A stretch of DNA of 64,000 nt from Marthasterias glacialis (lineage: Eukaryota; Echinodermata; Asteroidea; Forcipulatida; Asteriidae). Below, one piece after another: positions 10,382 to 23,779 of this stretch. Position 1 is the stretch's first letter. Every line of letters begins with the position of its first letter. Made by a program: the position numbers and the translations under genes. Where the stretch lies: NCBI GenBank assembly GCA_911728455.2, contig OU452225.1:28120495-28184494 (forward strand). Reading direction: 5' to 3'. Below the pieces are notes generated by a model. That model was not told where the DNA came from. It did not search any database and saw nothing but the letters and a program-made list of their open reading frames with translations.

Positions 10382-13300
10382 TTGTTTTACTCTGTTACAG
10401 TTTCGTGTACAAAAGTGCCATTAGACATGCGTTTGAAGCGCATTCGGAGCAGCCCCGCTCCATGGTCGTTTCTAGGCGGAAGATGGCCCTGGCTGGCCAG
10501 GAAAACCAGATTTTCGGATGCAGGAATATGGCAGCTAACTGCAGGTACAAGAAATTTTTCTCTAGCCCCATTATTTCTGGAGTTATTGGCCGTGTCGCTA
10601 CCGACTTCTTTTTTCGGCTTTTTTTGATTTTTATTTTTTGCTGGCTTCGGTCCAGCACACACGTAGCGGCCTTAGCTATTGTTGACGTACACACAGCATG
10701 GCCGTATGCCCTGGACATTTTCGGGGTGTCCTCACTCCGTGGTCCCTGGCATCCTCCCTAATTATCCCACAGCTCCAAGACCGGCATTTCCGGAAAGCCC
10801 ATGAGCAGGGCTTTCCAACAGTGTCGGACTTGTCGGTTTCCCGCCAATACTTTGGGAGATAGAGCTGTTTCTAAGTCTTGTTTTCACTCTGTTACAGCTT
10901 CGTGTACAAAAGTGCCATTAGACATGCGTTTGAAGCGCATTCGGAGCAGCCCCGCTCCATGGTCGTTTCTAGGCGGAAGATGGCCCTGGCTGGCCAGGAA
11001 AACCAGATTTCCGGATGCAGGAATATGGCAGCTAACTGCAGGTACAAGAAAGTTTTCTCTAGCCCCATTATTTTTGGAGTTATTGGCCGTGTCGCTGCCG
11101 ACTTCTTTTTTCGGCTTTTTTTAATTTTTATTTTTTGCTGGCTTCGGTCCAGCACACACGTAGCGGCCTTGGCTATTGTTGACGTACACACAGCATGGCC
11201 GTATGCCCTGGACATTTTCGGGGTGTCCTCACTCCGTGGTCCCTGGCATCCTCCCTATTTATACCACAACTCCAAGACCGGCATTTCCGGACAGCCCATG
11301 AGCAGGGCTTTCAAACAGTGTCGGACTTGTCGGTTTTCCGCCAATACTGTGGGAGATAGAGCTGTTTCTAAGTCTTGTTTTCACTCTGTTACAGCTTCGT
11401 GTACAAAAGTGTCATTAGACATGCGTTTGAAGCGCATTCGGAGCAGCCCCGCTCCATGGTCGTTTCTAGGCGGAAGATGGCCCTGGCTGGCCAGGAAAAC
11501 CAGATTTTCGGATGCAGGAATATGGCAGCTAACTGCAGGTACAAGACATTTTTCTCTAGCCCCAATATTTTTGGAGTTATTGGCCATGTCGCTGCCGACT
11601 TCTTTTTTCGGCTTTTTTTAATTTTAATTTTTTGCTGGCTTCGGTCCAGCACACACGTAGCGGCCTTAGCTATTGTTGACGTACACACAGCATGGCCGTA
11701 TGCCCTGGACATTTTCAGGGTGTCCTCACTCCGTGGTCCCTGGCATCCTCCCTATTTATCCCACATCTGCAAGACCGGCATTTCCGGAAAGCCCATGAGC
11801 AGGGCTTTTCAACAGTGTCGGACTTGTCAGTTTCCCGCCAATACTTTGGGAGATAGAGCTGTTTCTAAGTCTTGTTTTCACTCTGTTACAGCTTCGTGTA
11901 CAAAAGTGCCATTAGACATGCGTTTGAAGCGCATTCGGAGCAGCCCCGCTCCATGGTCGTTTCTAGGCGGAAGATGGCCCTGGCTGGCCAGGAAAACCAG
12001 ATTTTCGGATGCAGGAATATGGCAGCTAACTGCAGGTACAAGAAATTTTCCTCTAGCCCCATTATTTTGGAGTTATTGGCCGTGTCGCTGCCGACTTCTT
12101 TTTTCGGCTTTTTTTAATTTTTATTTTTTGCTGGCTTCGGTCCAGCACACACGTAGCGGCCTTGGCTATTGTTGACGTACACACAGCATGGCCGTATGCC
12201 CTGGACATTTTCGGGGTGTCCTCACTCCGTGGTCCCTGGCATCCTCCCTATTTATCCCACAGCTCCAAGACCGGCATTTCCGGAAAGCCCATGAGCAGGG
12301 CTTTCAAACAGTGTCGGACTTGTCGGTTTTCCGCCAATACTGTGGGAGATAGAGCTGTTTCTAAGTCTTGTTTTCACTCTGTTACAGCTTCGTGTACAAA
12401 AGTGCCATTAGACATGCGTTTGAAGCGCATTCGGAGCAGCCCCGCTCCATGGTCGTTTCTAGGCGGAAGATGGCCCTGGCTGGCCAGGAAAACCAGATTT
12501 TCGGATGCAGGAATATGGCAGCTAACTGCAGGTACAAGACATTTTTCTCTAGCCCCAATATTTTTGGAGTTATTGGCCATGTCGCTGCCGACTTCTTTTT
12601 TCGGCTTTTTTTAATTTTAATTTTTTGCTGGCTTCGGTCCAGCACACACGTAGCGGCCTTAGCTATTGTTGACGTACACACAGCATGGCCGTATGCCCTG
12701 GACATTTTCGGGGTGTCCTCACTCCGTGGTCCCTGGCATCCTCCCTATTTATCCCACAGCTGCAAGACCGGCATTTCCGGAAAGCCCATGAGCAGGGCTT
12801 TTCAACAGTGTCGGACTTGTCAGTTTCCTCCCAATACTTTGGGAGATAGAGCTGTTTCTAAGTCTTGTTTTCACTCTGTTACAGCTTCGTGTACAAAAGT
12901 GCCATTAGACATGCGTTTGAAGCGCATTCGGAGCAGCCCCGCTCCATGGTCGTTTCTAGGCGGAAGATGGCCCTGGCTGGCCAGGAAAACCAGATTTTCG
13001 GATGCAGGAATATGGCAGCTAACTGCAGGTACAAGAAATTTTTCTCTAGCCCCATTATTTTTGGAGTTATTGGCCGTGTCGCTACCGACTTCTTTTTTCG
13101 GCTTTTTTTAATTTTATTTTTTTGCTGGCTTCGGTCCAGCACACACGTAGCGGCCTTAGCTATTGTTGACGTACACACAGCATGGCCGTATGCCCTGGAC
13201 ATTTTCGGGGTGTCCTCACTCCGTGGTCCCTGGCATCCTCCCTATTTATCCCACAGCTCCAAGACCGGCATTTCCGGAAAGCCCATGAGCAGGGCTTTCC

Positions 13301-14851
13301 AACAGTGTCGGACTTGTCAGTTTCCCGCCAATACTGTGGGAGATAGAGCTGTTTCTAAGTCTTGTTTTCACTCTGTTACAGCTTCGTGTACAAAAGTGCC
13401 ATTAGACATGCGTTTGAAGCGCATTCGGAGCAGCCCCGCTCCATGGTCGTTTCTAGGCGGAAGATGGCCCTGGCTGGCCAGGAAAACCAGATTTTCGGAT
13501 GCAGGAATATGGCAGCTAACTGCAGGTACAAGAAATTTTTCTCTATCCCCATTATTTCTGGAGTTATTGGCCGTGTCGCTACCGACTTCTTTTTTCGGCT
13601 TTTTTTAATTTTTATTTTTGCTGGCTTCGGTCCAGCACACACGTAGCGGCCTTAGCTATTGTTGACGTAAACACAGCATGGCCGTATGCCCTGGACATTT
13701 TCGGGGTGTCCTCACTCCGTGGTCCCTGGCATCCTCCCTATTTATCCCACAGCTCCAAGACCGGCATTTCCGGAAAGCCCATGAGCAGGGCTTTCCAACA
13801 GTGTCGGACTTGTCAGTTTCCCGCCAATACTTTGGGAGATAGAGCTGTTTCTAAGTCTTGTTTTCACTCTGTTACAGCTTCGTGTACAAAAGTGCCATTA
13901 GACATGCGTTTGAAGCGCATTCGGAGCAGCCCCGCTCCATGGTCGTTTCTAGGCGGAAGATGGCCCTGGCTGGCCAGGAAAACCAGATTTTCGGATGCAG
14001 GAATATGGCAGCTAACTGCAGGTACAATACATTTTTCTCTAGCCCCATTATTTTTGGAGTTATTGGCCGTCTCGCTGCCGACTTCTTTTTTCGGCTTTTT
14101 TTAATTTTAATTTTTTGCTCGCTTCGGTCCAGCACACACGTAGCGGCCTTAGCTATTGTTGACGTACACACAGCATGGCCGTATGCCCTGGACATTTTCG
14201 GGGTGTCCTCACTCTGTGGTCCCTGGCATCCTCCCTATTTATCCAACAGCTCCAAGACCGGCATTTCCGGAAAGCCCATGAGCAGGGCTTTCAAACAGTG
14301 TCGGACTTGTCGGTTTTCCGCCAATACTGTGGGAGATAGAGCTGTTTCTAAGTCTTGTTTTCACTCTGTTACAGCTTCGTGTACAAAAGTGCCATTAGAC
14401 ATGCGTTTGAAGCGCATTCGGAGCAGCCCCGCTCCATGGTCGTTTCTAGGCGGAAGATGGCCCTGGGTGGCCAGGAAAACCAGATTTTCGGATGCAGGAA
14501 TATGGCAGCTAACTGCAGGTACAAGAAATTTTTCTCTAGCCCCAATATTTCTGGAGTTATTGGCCGTGTCGCTACCGACTTCTTTTTTCGGCTTTTTTTA
14601 ATTTTAATTTTTTGCTGGCTTCGGTCCAGCACACACGTAGCGGCCTTAGCTATTGTTGACGTACACACAGCATGGCCGTATGCCCTGGACATTTTCGGGG
14701 TGTCCTCACTCCGTGGTCCCTGGCATCCTCCCTATTTATCCCACAGCTCCAAGACCGGCATTTCCGAAAAGCCCATGAGCAGGGCTTTCAAACAGTGTCA
14801 GACTTGTCGGTTTCCCGCCAATACTTTGAGAGATAGAGCTGTTTCTAAGTC
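10382..14851. repeat. Nine-monomer HOR unit, copy 2 (4,470 bp)
   Basis: Monomers start at 10382, 10878, 11375, 11872, 12368, 12865, 13362, 13858 and 14355 and repeat the variant order of copy 1. I saw no difference between the two copies beyond the junction, even at rare private variants such as cctAattatc (6291 and 10761) or ataccacaAc (6791 and 11261). Only the first bases differ: 10381 onward reads ttgttttActctgttacagTttcg, one base shorter and with T for C. That form is typical of the dimer region at 15349, so the junction looks recombinant. The identity implies a very recent duplication or an assembly artefact. Confidence 0.92.
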
Positions 14852-17334
14852 TTGTTTTCGCTCTGTTACAGCTTCGTGTACAAAAGTGCCATTAGACATG
14901 CGTTTGAAGCGCATTCGGAGCAGCCCCGCTCCATGGTCGTTTCTAGGCGGAAGATGGCCCTGGCTGGCCAGGAAAACCAGATTTTCGGATGCAGGAATAT
15001 GGCAGCTAACTGCAGGTACAAGAATTTTTTCTCTAGCCCCATTATTTTTGGAGTTATTGGCCGTGTCGCTGCCGACTTCTTTTTTTGGCTTTTTTTTATT
15101 TTAATTTTTTGCTGGCTTCGGTCCAGCACACACGTAGCGGCCTTGGCTATTGTTGACGTACACACAGCATGGCCGTATGCCCTGGACATTTTCGGGGTGT
15201 CCTCACACCGTGGTCCCTGGCATCCTCCCTATTTATCCCACAGCTCCAAGACCGGCATTTCCGGAAAGCCCATGAGCAGGGCTTTCCAACAGTGTCGGAC
15301 TTGTCGGTTTTCCGCCAATACTGTGGGAGATAGAGCTGTTTCTAAGTCTTGTTTTACTCTGTTACAGTTTCGTGTACAAAAGTGCCATTAGACATGCGTT
15401 TGAAGCGCATTCGGAGCAGCCCCGCTCCATGGTCGTTTCTAGGCGGAAGATGGCCCTGGCTGGCCAGGAAAACCAGATTTTCGGATGCAGGAATATGGCA
15501 GCTAACTGCAGGTACAAGAAATTTTTCTCTAGCCCCAATATTTCTGGAGTTATTGGCCGTGTCGCTACCGACTTCTTTTTTCGGCTTTTTTTAATTTTAA
15601 TTTTTTGCTGGCTTCGGTCCAGCACACACGTAGCGGCCTTAGCTATTGTTGACGTACACACAGCATGGCCGTATGCCCTGGACATTTTCGGGGTGTCCTC
15701 ACTCCGTGGTCCCTGGCATCCTCCCTATTTATCCCACAGCTCCAAGACCGGCATTTCCGAAAAGCCCATGAGCAGGGCTTTCAAACAGTGTCAGACTTGT
15801 CGGTTTCCCGCCAATACTTTGAGAGATAGAGCTGTTTCTAAGTCTTGTTTTCGCTCTGTTACAGCTTCGTGTACAAAAGTGTCATTAGACATGCGTTTGA
15901 AGCGCATTCGGAGCAGCCCCGCTCCATGGTCGTTTCTAGGCGGAAGATGGCCCTGGCTGGCCAGGAAAACCAGATTTTCGGATGCAGGAATATGGCAGCT
16001 AACTGCAGGTACAAGAATTTTTTCTCTAGCCCCATTATTTTTGGAGTTATTGGCCGTGTCGCTGCCGACTTCTTTTTTTGGCTTTTTTTTATTTTAATTT
16101 TTTGCTGGCTTCGGTCCAGCACACACGTAGCGGCCTTGGCTATTGTTGACGTACACACAGCATGGCCGTATGCCCTGGACATTTTCGGGGTGTCCTCACA
16201 CCGTGGTCCCTGGCATCCTCCCTATTTATCCCACAGCTCCAAGACCGGCATTTCCGGAAAGCCCATGAGCAGGGCTTTCCAACAGTGTCGGACTTGTCGG
16301 TTTTCCGCCAATACTGTGGGAGATAGAGCTGTTTCTAAGTCTTGTTTTACTCTGTTACAGTTTCGTGTACAAAAGTGCCATTAGACATGCGTTTGAAGCG
16401 CATTCGGAGCAGCCCCGCTCCATGGTCGTTTCTAGGCGGAAGATGGCCCTGGCTGGCCAGGAAAACCAGATTTTCGGATGCAGGAATATGGCAGCTAACT
16501 GCAGGTACAAGAAATTTTTCTCTAGCCCCAATATTTCTGGAGTTATTGGCCGTGTCGCTACCGACTTCTTTTTTCGGCTTTTTTTAATTTTAATTTTTTG
16601 CTGGCTTCGGTCCAGCACACACGTAGCGGCCTTAGCTATTGTTGACGTACACACAGCATGGCCGTATGCCCTGGACATTTTCGGGGTGTCCTCACTCCGT
16701 GGTCCCTGGCATCCTCCCTATTTATCCCACAGCTCCAAGACCGGCATTTCCGAAAAGCCCATGAGCAGGGCTTTCAAACAGTGTCAGACTTGTCGGTTTC
16801 CCGCCAATACTTTGAGAGATAGAGCTGTTTCTAAGTCTTGTTTTCGCTCTGTTACAGCTTCGTGTACAAAAGTGTCATTAGACATGCGTTTGAAGCGCAT
16901 TCGGAGCAGCCCCGCTCCATGGTCGTTTCTAGGCGGAAGATGGCCCTGGCTGGCCAGGAAAACCAGATTTTCGGATGCAGGAATATGGCAGCTAACTGTA
17001 GGTACAAGAATTTTTTCTCTAGCCCCATTATTTTTGGAGTTATTGGCCGTGTCGCTGCCGACTTCTTTTTTTGGCTTTTTTTTATTTTAATTTTTTGCTG
17101 GCTTCGGTCCAGCACACACGTAGCGGCCTTGGCTATTGTTGACGTACACACAGCATGGCCGTATGCCCTGGACATTTTCGGGGTGTCCTCACACCGTGGT
17201 CCCTGGCATCCTCCCTATTTATCCCACAGCTCCAAGACCGGCATTTCCGGAAAGCCCATGAGCAGGGCTTTCCAACAGTGTCGGACTTGTCGGTTTTCCG
17301 CCAATACTGTGGGAGATAGAGCTGTTTCTAAGTC
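14355..17334. repeat. Alternating two-monomer HOR (993 bp)
   Basis: Two monomer types alternate. Type B (14355, 15349, 16342) has ccaAtatttctgg, gctAccgac, ccgAaaagcc and tttgAgagatag. Type A (14852, 15845, 16838) has caagaaTtttttc, tttttttTggc, cacAccgtgg and ctgtgggag, and ends in the short ttgttttActctg form. The A starts are 993 bp apart twice. The first B (14355) doubles as the ninth monomer of the preceding HOR, so the dimer probably arose from that unit's end. Small differences exist: gtGtcatt in the A copies at 15845 and 16838 but gtgccatt at 14852, and ctgTaggt only at about 16998. Confidence 0.9.
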
Positions 17335-17815
17335 TTGTTTTACTCTGTTACAGTTTCGTGTACAAAAGTGCCATTAGACATGCGTTTGAAGCGCATTCGG
17401 AGCAGCCCCGCTCCATGGTCGTTTCTAGGCGGAAGATGGCCCTGGCTGGCCAGGAAAACCAAATTTTCGCAGCTAACTGCAGGTACAAGAAATTTTTCTC
17501 TAGCCCCATTATTTCTGGAGTTATTGGCCGTGTCGCTGCCGACTTCTTTTTTCGGCTTTTTTTAATTTTAATTTTTTGCTGGCTTCGGTCCAGCACACAC
17601 GTAGCGGCCTTAGCTATTGTTGACGTACACACAGCATGGCCGTATGCCCTGGACATTTTCGGGGTGTCCTCACACCGTGGTCCCTGGCATCCTCCCTATT
17701 TATCCCACAGCTCCAAGACCGGCATTTCCGGAAAGCCCATGAGCAGGGCTTTCCAACAGTGTCGGACTTGTCGGTTTTCCGTCAATACTGTGGGAGATAG
17801 AGCTGTTTCTAAGTC
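17335..17815. repeat. Shortened monomer, 481 bp (15-bp internal deletion)
   Basis: After aaattttcg (about 17461-17469) the copy runs straight into cagctaac. It lacks the 15 bases gatgcaggaatatgg present in its neighbours, and it also has the one-base-short ttttActctg. It shares the rare caAattttcg variant with the next monomer (17816), so the two are sisters and the deletion followed their duplication. It marks the boundary between the dimer region and the mosaic region. Confidence 0.9.
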
Positions 17816-19803
17816 TTGTTTTACTCTGTTACAGTTTCGTGTACAAAAGTGCCATTAGACATGCGTTTGAAGCGCATTCGGAGCAGCCCCGCTCCATGGT
17901 CGTTTCTAGGCGGAAGATGGCCCTGGCTGGCCAGGAAAACCAAATTTTCGGATGCAGGAATATGGCAGCTAACTGCAGGTACAAGAAATTTTTCTCTAGC
18001 CCCATTATTTCTGGAGTTATTGGCCGTGTCGCTGCCGACTTCTTTTTTCGGCTTTTTTTAATTTTAATTTTTTGCTGGCTTCGGTCCAGCACACACGTAG
18101 CGGCCTTAGCTATTGTTGACGTACACACAGCAAGGCCGTACGCCCTGGACATTTTCGAGGTGTCCTCACTCCGTGGTCCCTGGCATCCTTCCTATTTATC
18201 CCACAGCTGCAAGACCGGCATTTCCGGAAAGCCCATGAGCAGGGCTTTCCAACAGTGTTGGACTTGTCAGTTTCCCGCAAATACTTTGGGAGATAGAGCT
18301 GTTTCTAAGTCTTGATTTCACTCTGTTACAGTTTCGTGTACAAAAGTGCCATTAGACATGCGTTTGAAGCGCATTCGGAGCAGCCCCGCTCCATGGTCGT
18401 TTCTAGGCGGAAGATGGCCCTGGCTGGCCAGGAAAACCAGATTTTCGGATGCAGGAATATGGCAGCTAACTGCAGGTACAAGAAATTTTTCTCTAGCCCC
18501 ATTATTTCTGGAGTTATTGGCCGTGTCGCTACCGACTTCTTTTTTCGGCTTTTTTTAATTTTAACTTTTTGCTGGCTTCGGTCCAGCACACACGTAGCGG
18601 CCTTAGCTATTGTTGACGTACACACAGCATGGCCGTATGCCCTGGACATTTTCGGGGTGTCCTCACTCCGTGGTCCCTGGCATCCTCCCCTTTTATCCCA
18701 CAGCTCCAAGACCGGCATTTCCGGAAAGCCCATGAGCAGGGCTTTCCAACAGTGTCGGACTTGTCGGTTTCCCGCCAATACTTTGGGAGATAGAGCTGTT
18801 TCTAAGTCTTGTTTTCACTCTGTTACAGCTTCGTGTACAAAAGTGCCATTAGACATGCGTTTGAAGCGCATTCGGAGCAGCCCCGCTCCATGGTCGTTTC
18901 TAGGCGGAAGATGGCCCTGGCTGGCCAGGAAAACCGGATTTCCGGATGCAGGAATATGGCAGCTAACTGCAGGTACAAGAAAATTTTCTCTAGCCCCATT
19001 ATTTCTATAGTGATGGGCCGTGTCGCTGCCGACTTCTTTTTTCGGCTTTTTTTAATTTTAATTTTTTGCTGGCTTCGGTCCAGCACACACGTAGCGGCCT
19101 TGGCTATTGTTGACGTACACACAGCATGGCCGTATGCCCTGGACATTTTCGGGGTGTCCTCACTCCGTGGTCCCTGGCATCCTCCCTATTTATCCCACAG
19201 CTCCAAGACCAGCATTTCCGGAAAGCCCATGAGCAGGGCTTTCCAACAGTGTCGGACTTGTCGGTTTCCCGCCAATACTTTGGGAGATAGAGCTGTTTCT
19301 CAGTCTTGTTTTCACTCTGTTACAGCTTCGTGTACAAAAGTGCCATTAGACATGCGTTTGAAGCGCATTCGGAGCAGCCCCGCTCCATGGTCGTTTCTAG
19401 GCGGAAGATGGCCCTGGCTGGCCAGGAAAACCAGATTTTCGGATGCAGGAATATGGCAGCTAACTGCATTTACAAGACATTTTTCTCTAGCCCCATTATT
19501 TTTGGAGTTATTGGCCGTGTCGCTGCCGACTTCTTTTTTCGGCTTTTTTTTAATTTTAATTTTTTGCTGGCTTCGGTCCAGCACACACGTAGCGGCCTTA
19601 GCTATTGTTGACGTACACACAGCATGGCCGTATGCCCTGGACATTTTCGGGGTGTCCTCACTCCGTGGTCCCTGGCATCCTCCCTATTTATCCCATAGCT
19701 CCAAGACCGGCATTTCCGGAAAGCCCATGAGCAGGGCTTTCAAACAGTGTCCGACTTGTCAGTTTCCCGCCAATACTTTGGGAGATAGAGCTGTTTCTAA
19801 GTT
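17816..19803. repeat. Mosaic monomers opening domain C
   Basis: Four monomers start at 17816, 18312, 18809 and 19306. The 18312 copy has ttgAtttcac, gtttcgtg and aaCtttttgc, and it recurs at 25270, 26761 and 29246. The 18809 copy has gatttCcgg, aagaaaAttttc and gtGatGggcc, and it recurs at 25767, 27258, 28749 and 29743. The 19306 copy has actgcaTTtac and one extra T in the T tract (498 bp), and it recurs at 30240. Private changes at 18809 include aaccGgatt and attatttctATag. The block 18809-20300 is echoed about 10,934 bp downstream. No gene is visible. Confidence 0.85.
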
Positions 19804-20089
19804 TTGTTTTCACTCTGTTACAGCTTCGTGTACAAAAGTGCCATTAGACATGCGTTTGAAGCGCATTCGGAGCAGCCCCGCTCCATGGTCGTTTCTAGGC
19901 GGAAGATGGCCCTGGCTGGCCAGGAAAACCAGATTTTCGGATGCAGGAATATGGCAGCTAACTGCAGGTACAAGAAATTTTTCTCTAGCCCCAATATTTC
20001 TGGAGTTATTGGCCGTGTCGCTACCGACTTCTTTTTTCGGCTTTTTTTATTTTTTATTATTTGCTGGCTTTGGTCCAGCACACACGTAG
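18809..20089 (+). other. 426-codon fused open frame created by a 498-bp monomer, non-coding
   Basis: This is the longest open stretch in the window. It arises because the monomer at 19306 has one extra T and is 498 bp, a multiple of three, so the frame re-enters the next copy in the same phase and does not reach the usual stop. The twin at 29743-30984 (413 codons) has the same cause, the 498-bp copy at 30240. The encoded residues are repeats of those seen in every other monomer. The length carries no evidence of function. Confidence 0.85.
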
Positions 20090-21791
20090 CGGCCTTAGCT
20101 ATTGTTGACGTACACACAGCATGGCCGTATGCCCTGGACATTTTCGGGGTGTCCTCACTCCGTGGTCCCTGGCATCCTCCCTATTTATCCCACAGCTCCA
20201 AGACCGGCATTTCCGGAAAGCCCATGAGCAGGGCTTTAAAACAGTGTCAGACTTGTCGGTTTCCCGCCAATACTTTGGGAGATAGAGCTGTTTCTAAGTC
20301 TTGTTTTCACTCTGTTACAGCTTCGTGTACAAAAGTGCCATTCGACATGCGTTTGAAGCGCATTCGGAGCAGCCCTGCTCCATGGTCGTTTCTAGGCGGA
20401 AGATGGCCCTGGCTGGCCAGGAAAACCAGATTTTCGGATGCAGGAATATGGCAGCTAACTGCAGGTACAATAAATTTTTCTCTGGCCCCATTATTTTTGG
20501 AGTTATTGGCCGTGTCGCTGCCGACTTCTTTTTTCGGCTTTTTTTAATTTTTATTTTTTGCTGGCTTCGGTCCAGCACACACGTAGCGGCCTTAGCTATT
20601 GTTGACGTACACACAGCAAGGCCGTATGCCCTGGACATTTTCGGGGTGTCCTCACTCCGTGGTCCCTGGCATCCTCCCTATTTATCCCACAGCTGCAAGA
20701 CCGGCATTTCCGGAAAGCCCATGAGCAGGGCTTTCCAACAGTGTTGGACTTGTCAGTTTCCCGCCAATACTTTGGGAGATAGAGCTGTTTCTAAGTCTTG
20801 TTTTCACTCTGTTACAGCTTCGTGTACAAAAGTGCCATTAGACATGCGTTTGAAGCGCATTCGGAGCAGCCCCGCTCCATGGTCGTTTCTAGGCGGAAGA
20901 TGGCCCTGGCTGGCCAGGAAAACCAGATTTCCGGATGCAGGAATATGGCAGCTAACTGCAGGTACAAGAAAATTTTCTCTAGCCCCATTATTTCTGGAGT
21001 TATTGGCCGTGTCGCTGCCGACTTCTTTTTTCGGCTTTTTTTAATTTTAATTTTTTGCTGGCTTCGGTCCAGCACACACGTAGCGGCCTTGGCTATTGTT
21101 GACGTACACACAGCATGGCCGTATGCCCTGGACATTTTCGGGGTGTCCTCACTCCGTGGTCCCTGGCATCCTCCCTATTTATCCCACAGCTCCAAGACCG
21201 GCATTTCCGGAAAGCCCATGAGCAGGGCTTTCAAACAGTGTCGGACTTGTCGGTTTCCCGCCAATACTTTGGGAGATAGAGCTGTTTCTAAGTCTTGTTT
21301 TCACTCTGTTACAGCTTCGTGTACAAAAGTGCCATTAGACATGCGTTTGAAGCGCATTCGGAGCAGCCCCGCTCCATGGTCGTTTCTAGGCGGAAGATGG
21401 CCCTGGCTGGCCAGGAAAACCAGATTTTCGGATGCAGGAATATGGCAGCTAACTGCAGGTACAAGAAATTTTTCTTTGGCCCCATTATTTTTGGAGTTAT
21501 TGGCCGTGTCGCTGCCGACTTCTTTTTTCGGCTTTTTTTAATTTTAATTTTTTGCTGGCTTCGGTCCAGCACACACGTAGCGGCCTTAGCTATTGTTGAC
21601 GTACACACAGCATGGCCGTATGCCCTGGACATTTTCGGGGTGTCCTCACTCCGTGGTCCCTGGCATCCTCCCTATTTATCCCATAGCTCCAAGACCGGCA
21701 TTTCCGGAAAGCCCATGAGCAGGGCTTTCAAACAGTGTCCGACTTGTCGGTTTCCCGCCAATACTTTGGGAGATAGAGCTGTTTCTAAGTT
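19804..21791. repeat. Four-monomer HOR unit, copy 1 (1,988 bp)
   Basis: Starts are at 19804, 20301, 20798 and 21295. The four types are P (aagtTttg, ccaAtatttc, ttattatttg, gctttAAaacag), Q (ccattCgac, cagcccTgctcc, caaTaaattt, ctctGgcccc, cagcaAggcc, gtgtTggac), R (gatttCcgg, aagaaaAttttc) and S (tttctTtGgcccc, cccaTagctcc, gtgtcCgac). All four return in the same order 1,988 bp downstream. Differences I saw are ggctttGgtcc here against ggcttcggtcc at about 22059, and caataaattttt here against caataatttttt at about 22458. Confidence 0.9.
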
Positions 21792-23779
21792 TTGTTTTCA
21801 CTCTGTTACAGCTTCGTGTACAAAAGTGCCATTAGACATGCGTTTGAAGCGCATTCGGAGCAGCCCCGCTCCATGGTCGTTTCTAGGCGGAAGATGGCCC
21901 TGGCTGGCCAGGAAAACCAGATTTTCGGATGCAGGAATATGGCAGCTAACTGCAGGTACAAGAAATTTTTCTCTAGCCCCAATATTTCTGGAGTTATTGG
22001 CCGTGTCGCTACCGACTTCTTTTTTCGGCTTTTTTTATTTTTTATTATTTGCTGGCTTCGGTCCAGCACACACGTAGCGGCCTTAGCTATTGTTGACGTA
22101 CACACAGCATGGCCGTATGCCCTGGACATTTTCGGGGTGTCCTCACTCCGTGGTCCCTGGCATCCTCCCTATTTATCCCACAGCTCCAAGACCGGCATTT
22201 CCGGAAAGCCCATGAGCAGGGCTTTAAAACAGTGTCAGACTTGTCGGTTTCCCGCCAATACTTTGGGAGATAGAGCTGTTTCTAAGTCTTGTTTTCACTC
22301 TGTTACAGCTTCGTGTACAAAAGTGCCATTCGACATGCGTTTGAAGCGCATTCGGAGCAGCCCTGCTCCATGGTCGTTTCTAGGCGGAAGATGGCCCTGG
22401 CTGGCCAGGAAAACCAGATTTTCGGATGCAGGAATATGGCAGCTAACTGCAGGTACAATAATTTTTTCTCTGGCCCCATTATTTTTGGAGTTATTGGCCG
22501 TGTCGCTGCCGACTTCTTTTTTCGGCTTTTTTTAATTTTTATTTTTTGCTGGCTTCGGTCCAGCACACACGTAGCGGCCTTAGCTATTGTTGACGTACAC
22601 ACAGCAAGGCCGTATGCCCTGGACATTTTCGGGGTGTCCTCACTCCGTGGTCCCTGGCATCCTCCCTATTTATCCCACAGCTGCAAGACCGGCATTTCCG
22701 GAAAGCCCATGAGCAGGGCTTTCCAACAGTGTTGGACTTGTCAGTTTCCCGCCAATACTTTGGGAGATAGAGCTGTTTCTAAGTCTTGTTTTCACTCTGT
22801 TACAGCTTCGTGTACAAAAGTGCCATTAGACATGCGTTTGAAGCGCATTCGGAGCAGCCCCGCTCCATGGTCGTTTCTAGGCGGAAGATGGCCCTGGCTG
22901 GCCAGGAAAACCAGATTTCCGGATGCAGGAATATGGCAGCTAACTGCAGGTACAAGAAAATTTTCTCTAGCCCCATTATTTCTGGAGTTATTGGCCGTGT
23001 CGCTGCCGACTTCTTTTTTCGGCTTTTTTTAATTTTAATTTTTTGCTGGCTTCGGTCCAGCACACACGTAGCGGCCTTGGCTATTGTTGACGTACACACA
23101 GCATGGCCGTATGCCCTGGACATTTTCGGGGTGTCCTCACTCCGTGGTCCCTGGCATCCTCCCTATTTATCCCACAGCTCCAAGACCGGCATTTCCGGAA
23201 AGCCCATGAGCAGGGCTTTCAAACAGTGTCGGACTTGTCGGTTTCCCGCCAATACTTTGGGAGATAGAGCTGTTTCTAAGTCTTGTTTTCACTCTGTTAC
23301 AGCTTCGTGTACAAAAGTGCCATTAGACATGCGTTTGAAGCGCATTCGGAGCAGCCCCGCTCCATGGTCGTTTCTAGGCGGAAGATGGCCCTGGCTGGCC
23401 AGGAAAACCAGATTTTCGGATGCAGGAATATGGCAGCTAACTGCAGGTACAAGAAATTTTTCTTTGGCCCCATTATTTTTGGAGTTATTGGCCGTGTCGC
23501 TGCCGACTTCTTTTTTCGGCTTTTTTTAATTTTAATTTTTTGCTGGCTTCGGTCCAGCACACACGTAGCGGCCTTAGCTATTGTTGACGTACACACAGCA
23601 TGGCCGTATGCCCTGGACATTTTCGGGGTGTCCTCACTCCGTGGTCCCTGGCATCCTCCCTATTTATCCCACAGCTGCAAGACCGGCATTTCCGGAAAGC
23701 CCATGAGCAGGGCTTTCCAACAGTGTCGGACTTGTCGGTTTCCCGCCAATACTTTGGGAGATAGAGCTGTTTCTAAGTC
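21792..23779. repeat. Four-monomer HOR unit, copy 2 (1,988 bp)
   Basis: Starts are at 21792, 22289, 22786 and 23283, following the P-Q-R-S order of the preceding unit almost base for base. The match ends inside the S monomer. From about 23670 the copy reads cccacagctGcaag and gtgtcGgac instead of the S-type cccaTagctcc and gtgtcCgac. The exit from the repeat therefore lies within a monomer, as expected for out-of-register recombination. Confidence 0.88.

Noticed and set aside
18809-20089. 426-codon open frame as a real long gene
   Set aside because: It exists only because one monomer gained a T and became 498 bp. The residues repeat those of ordinary monomers.
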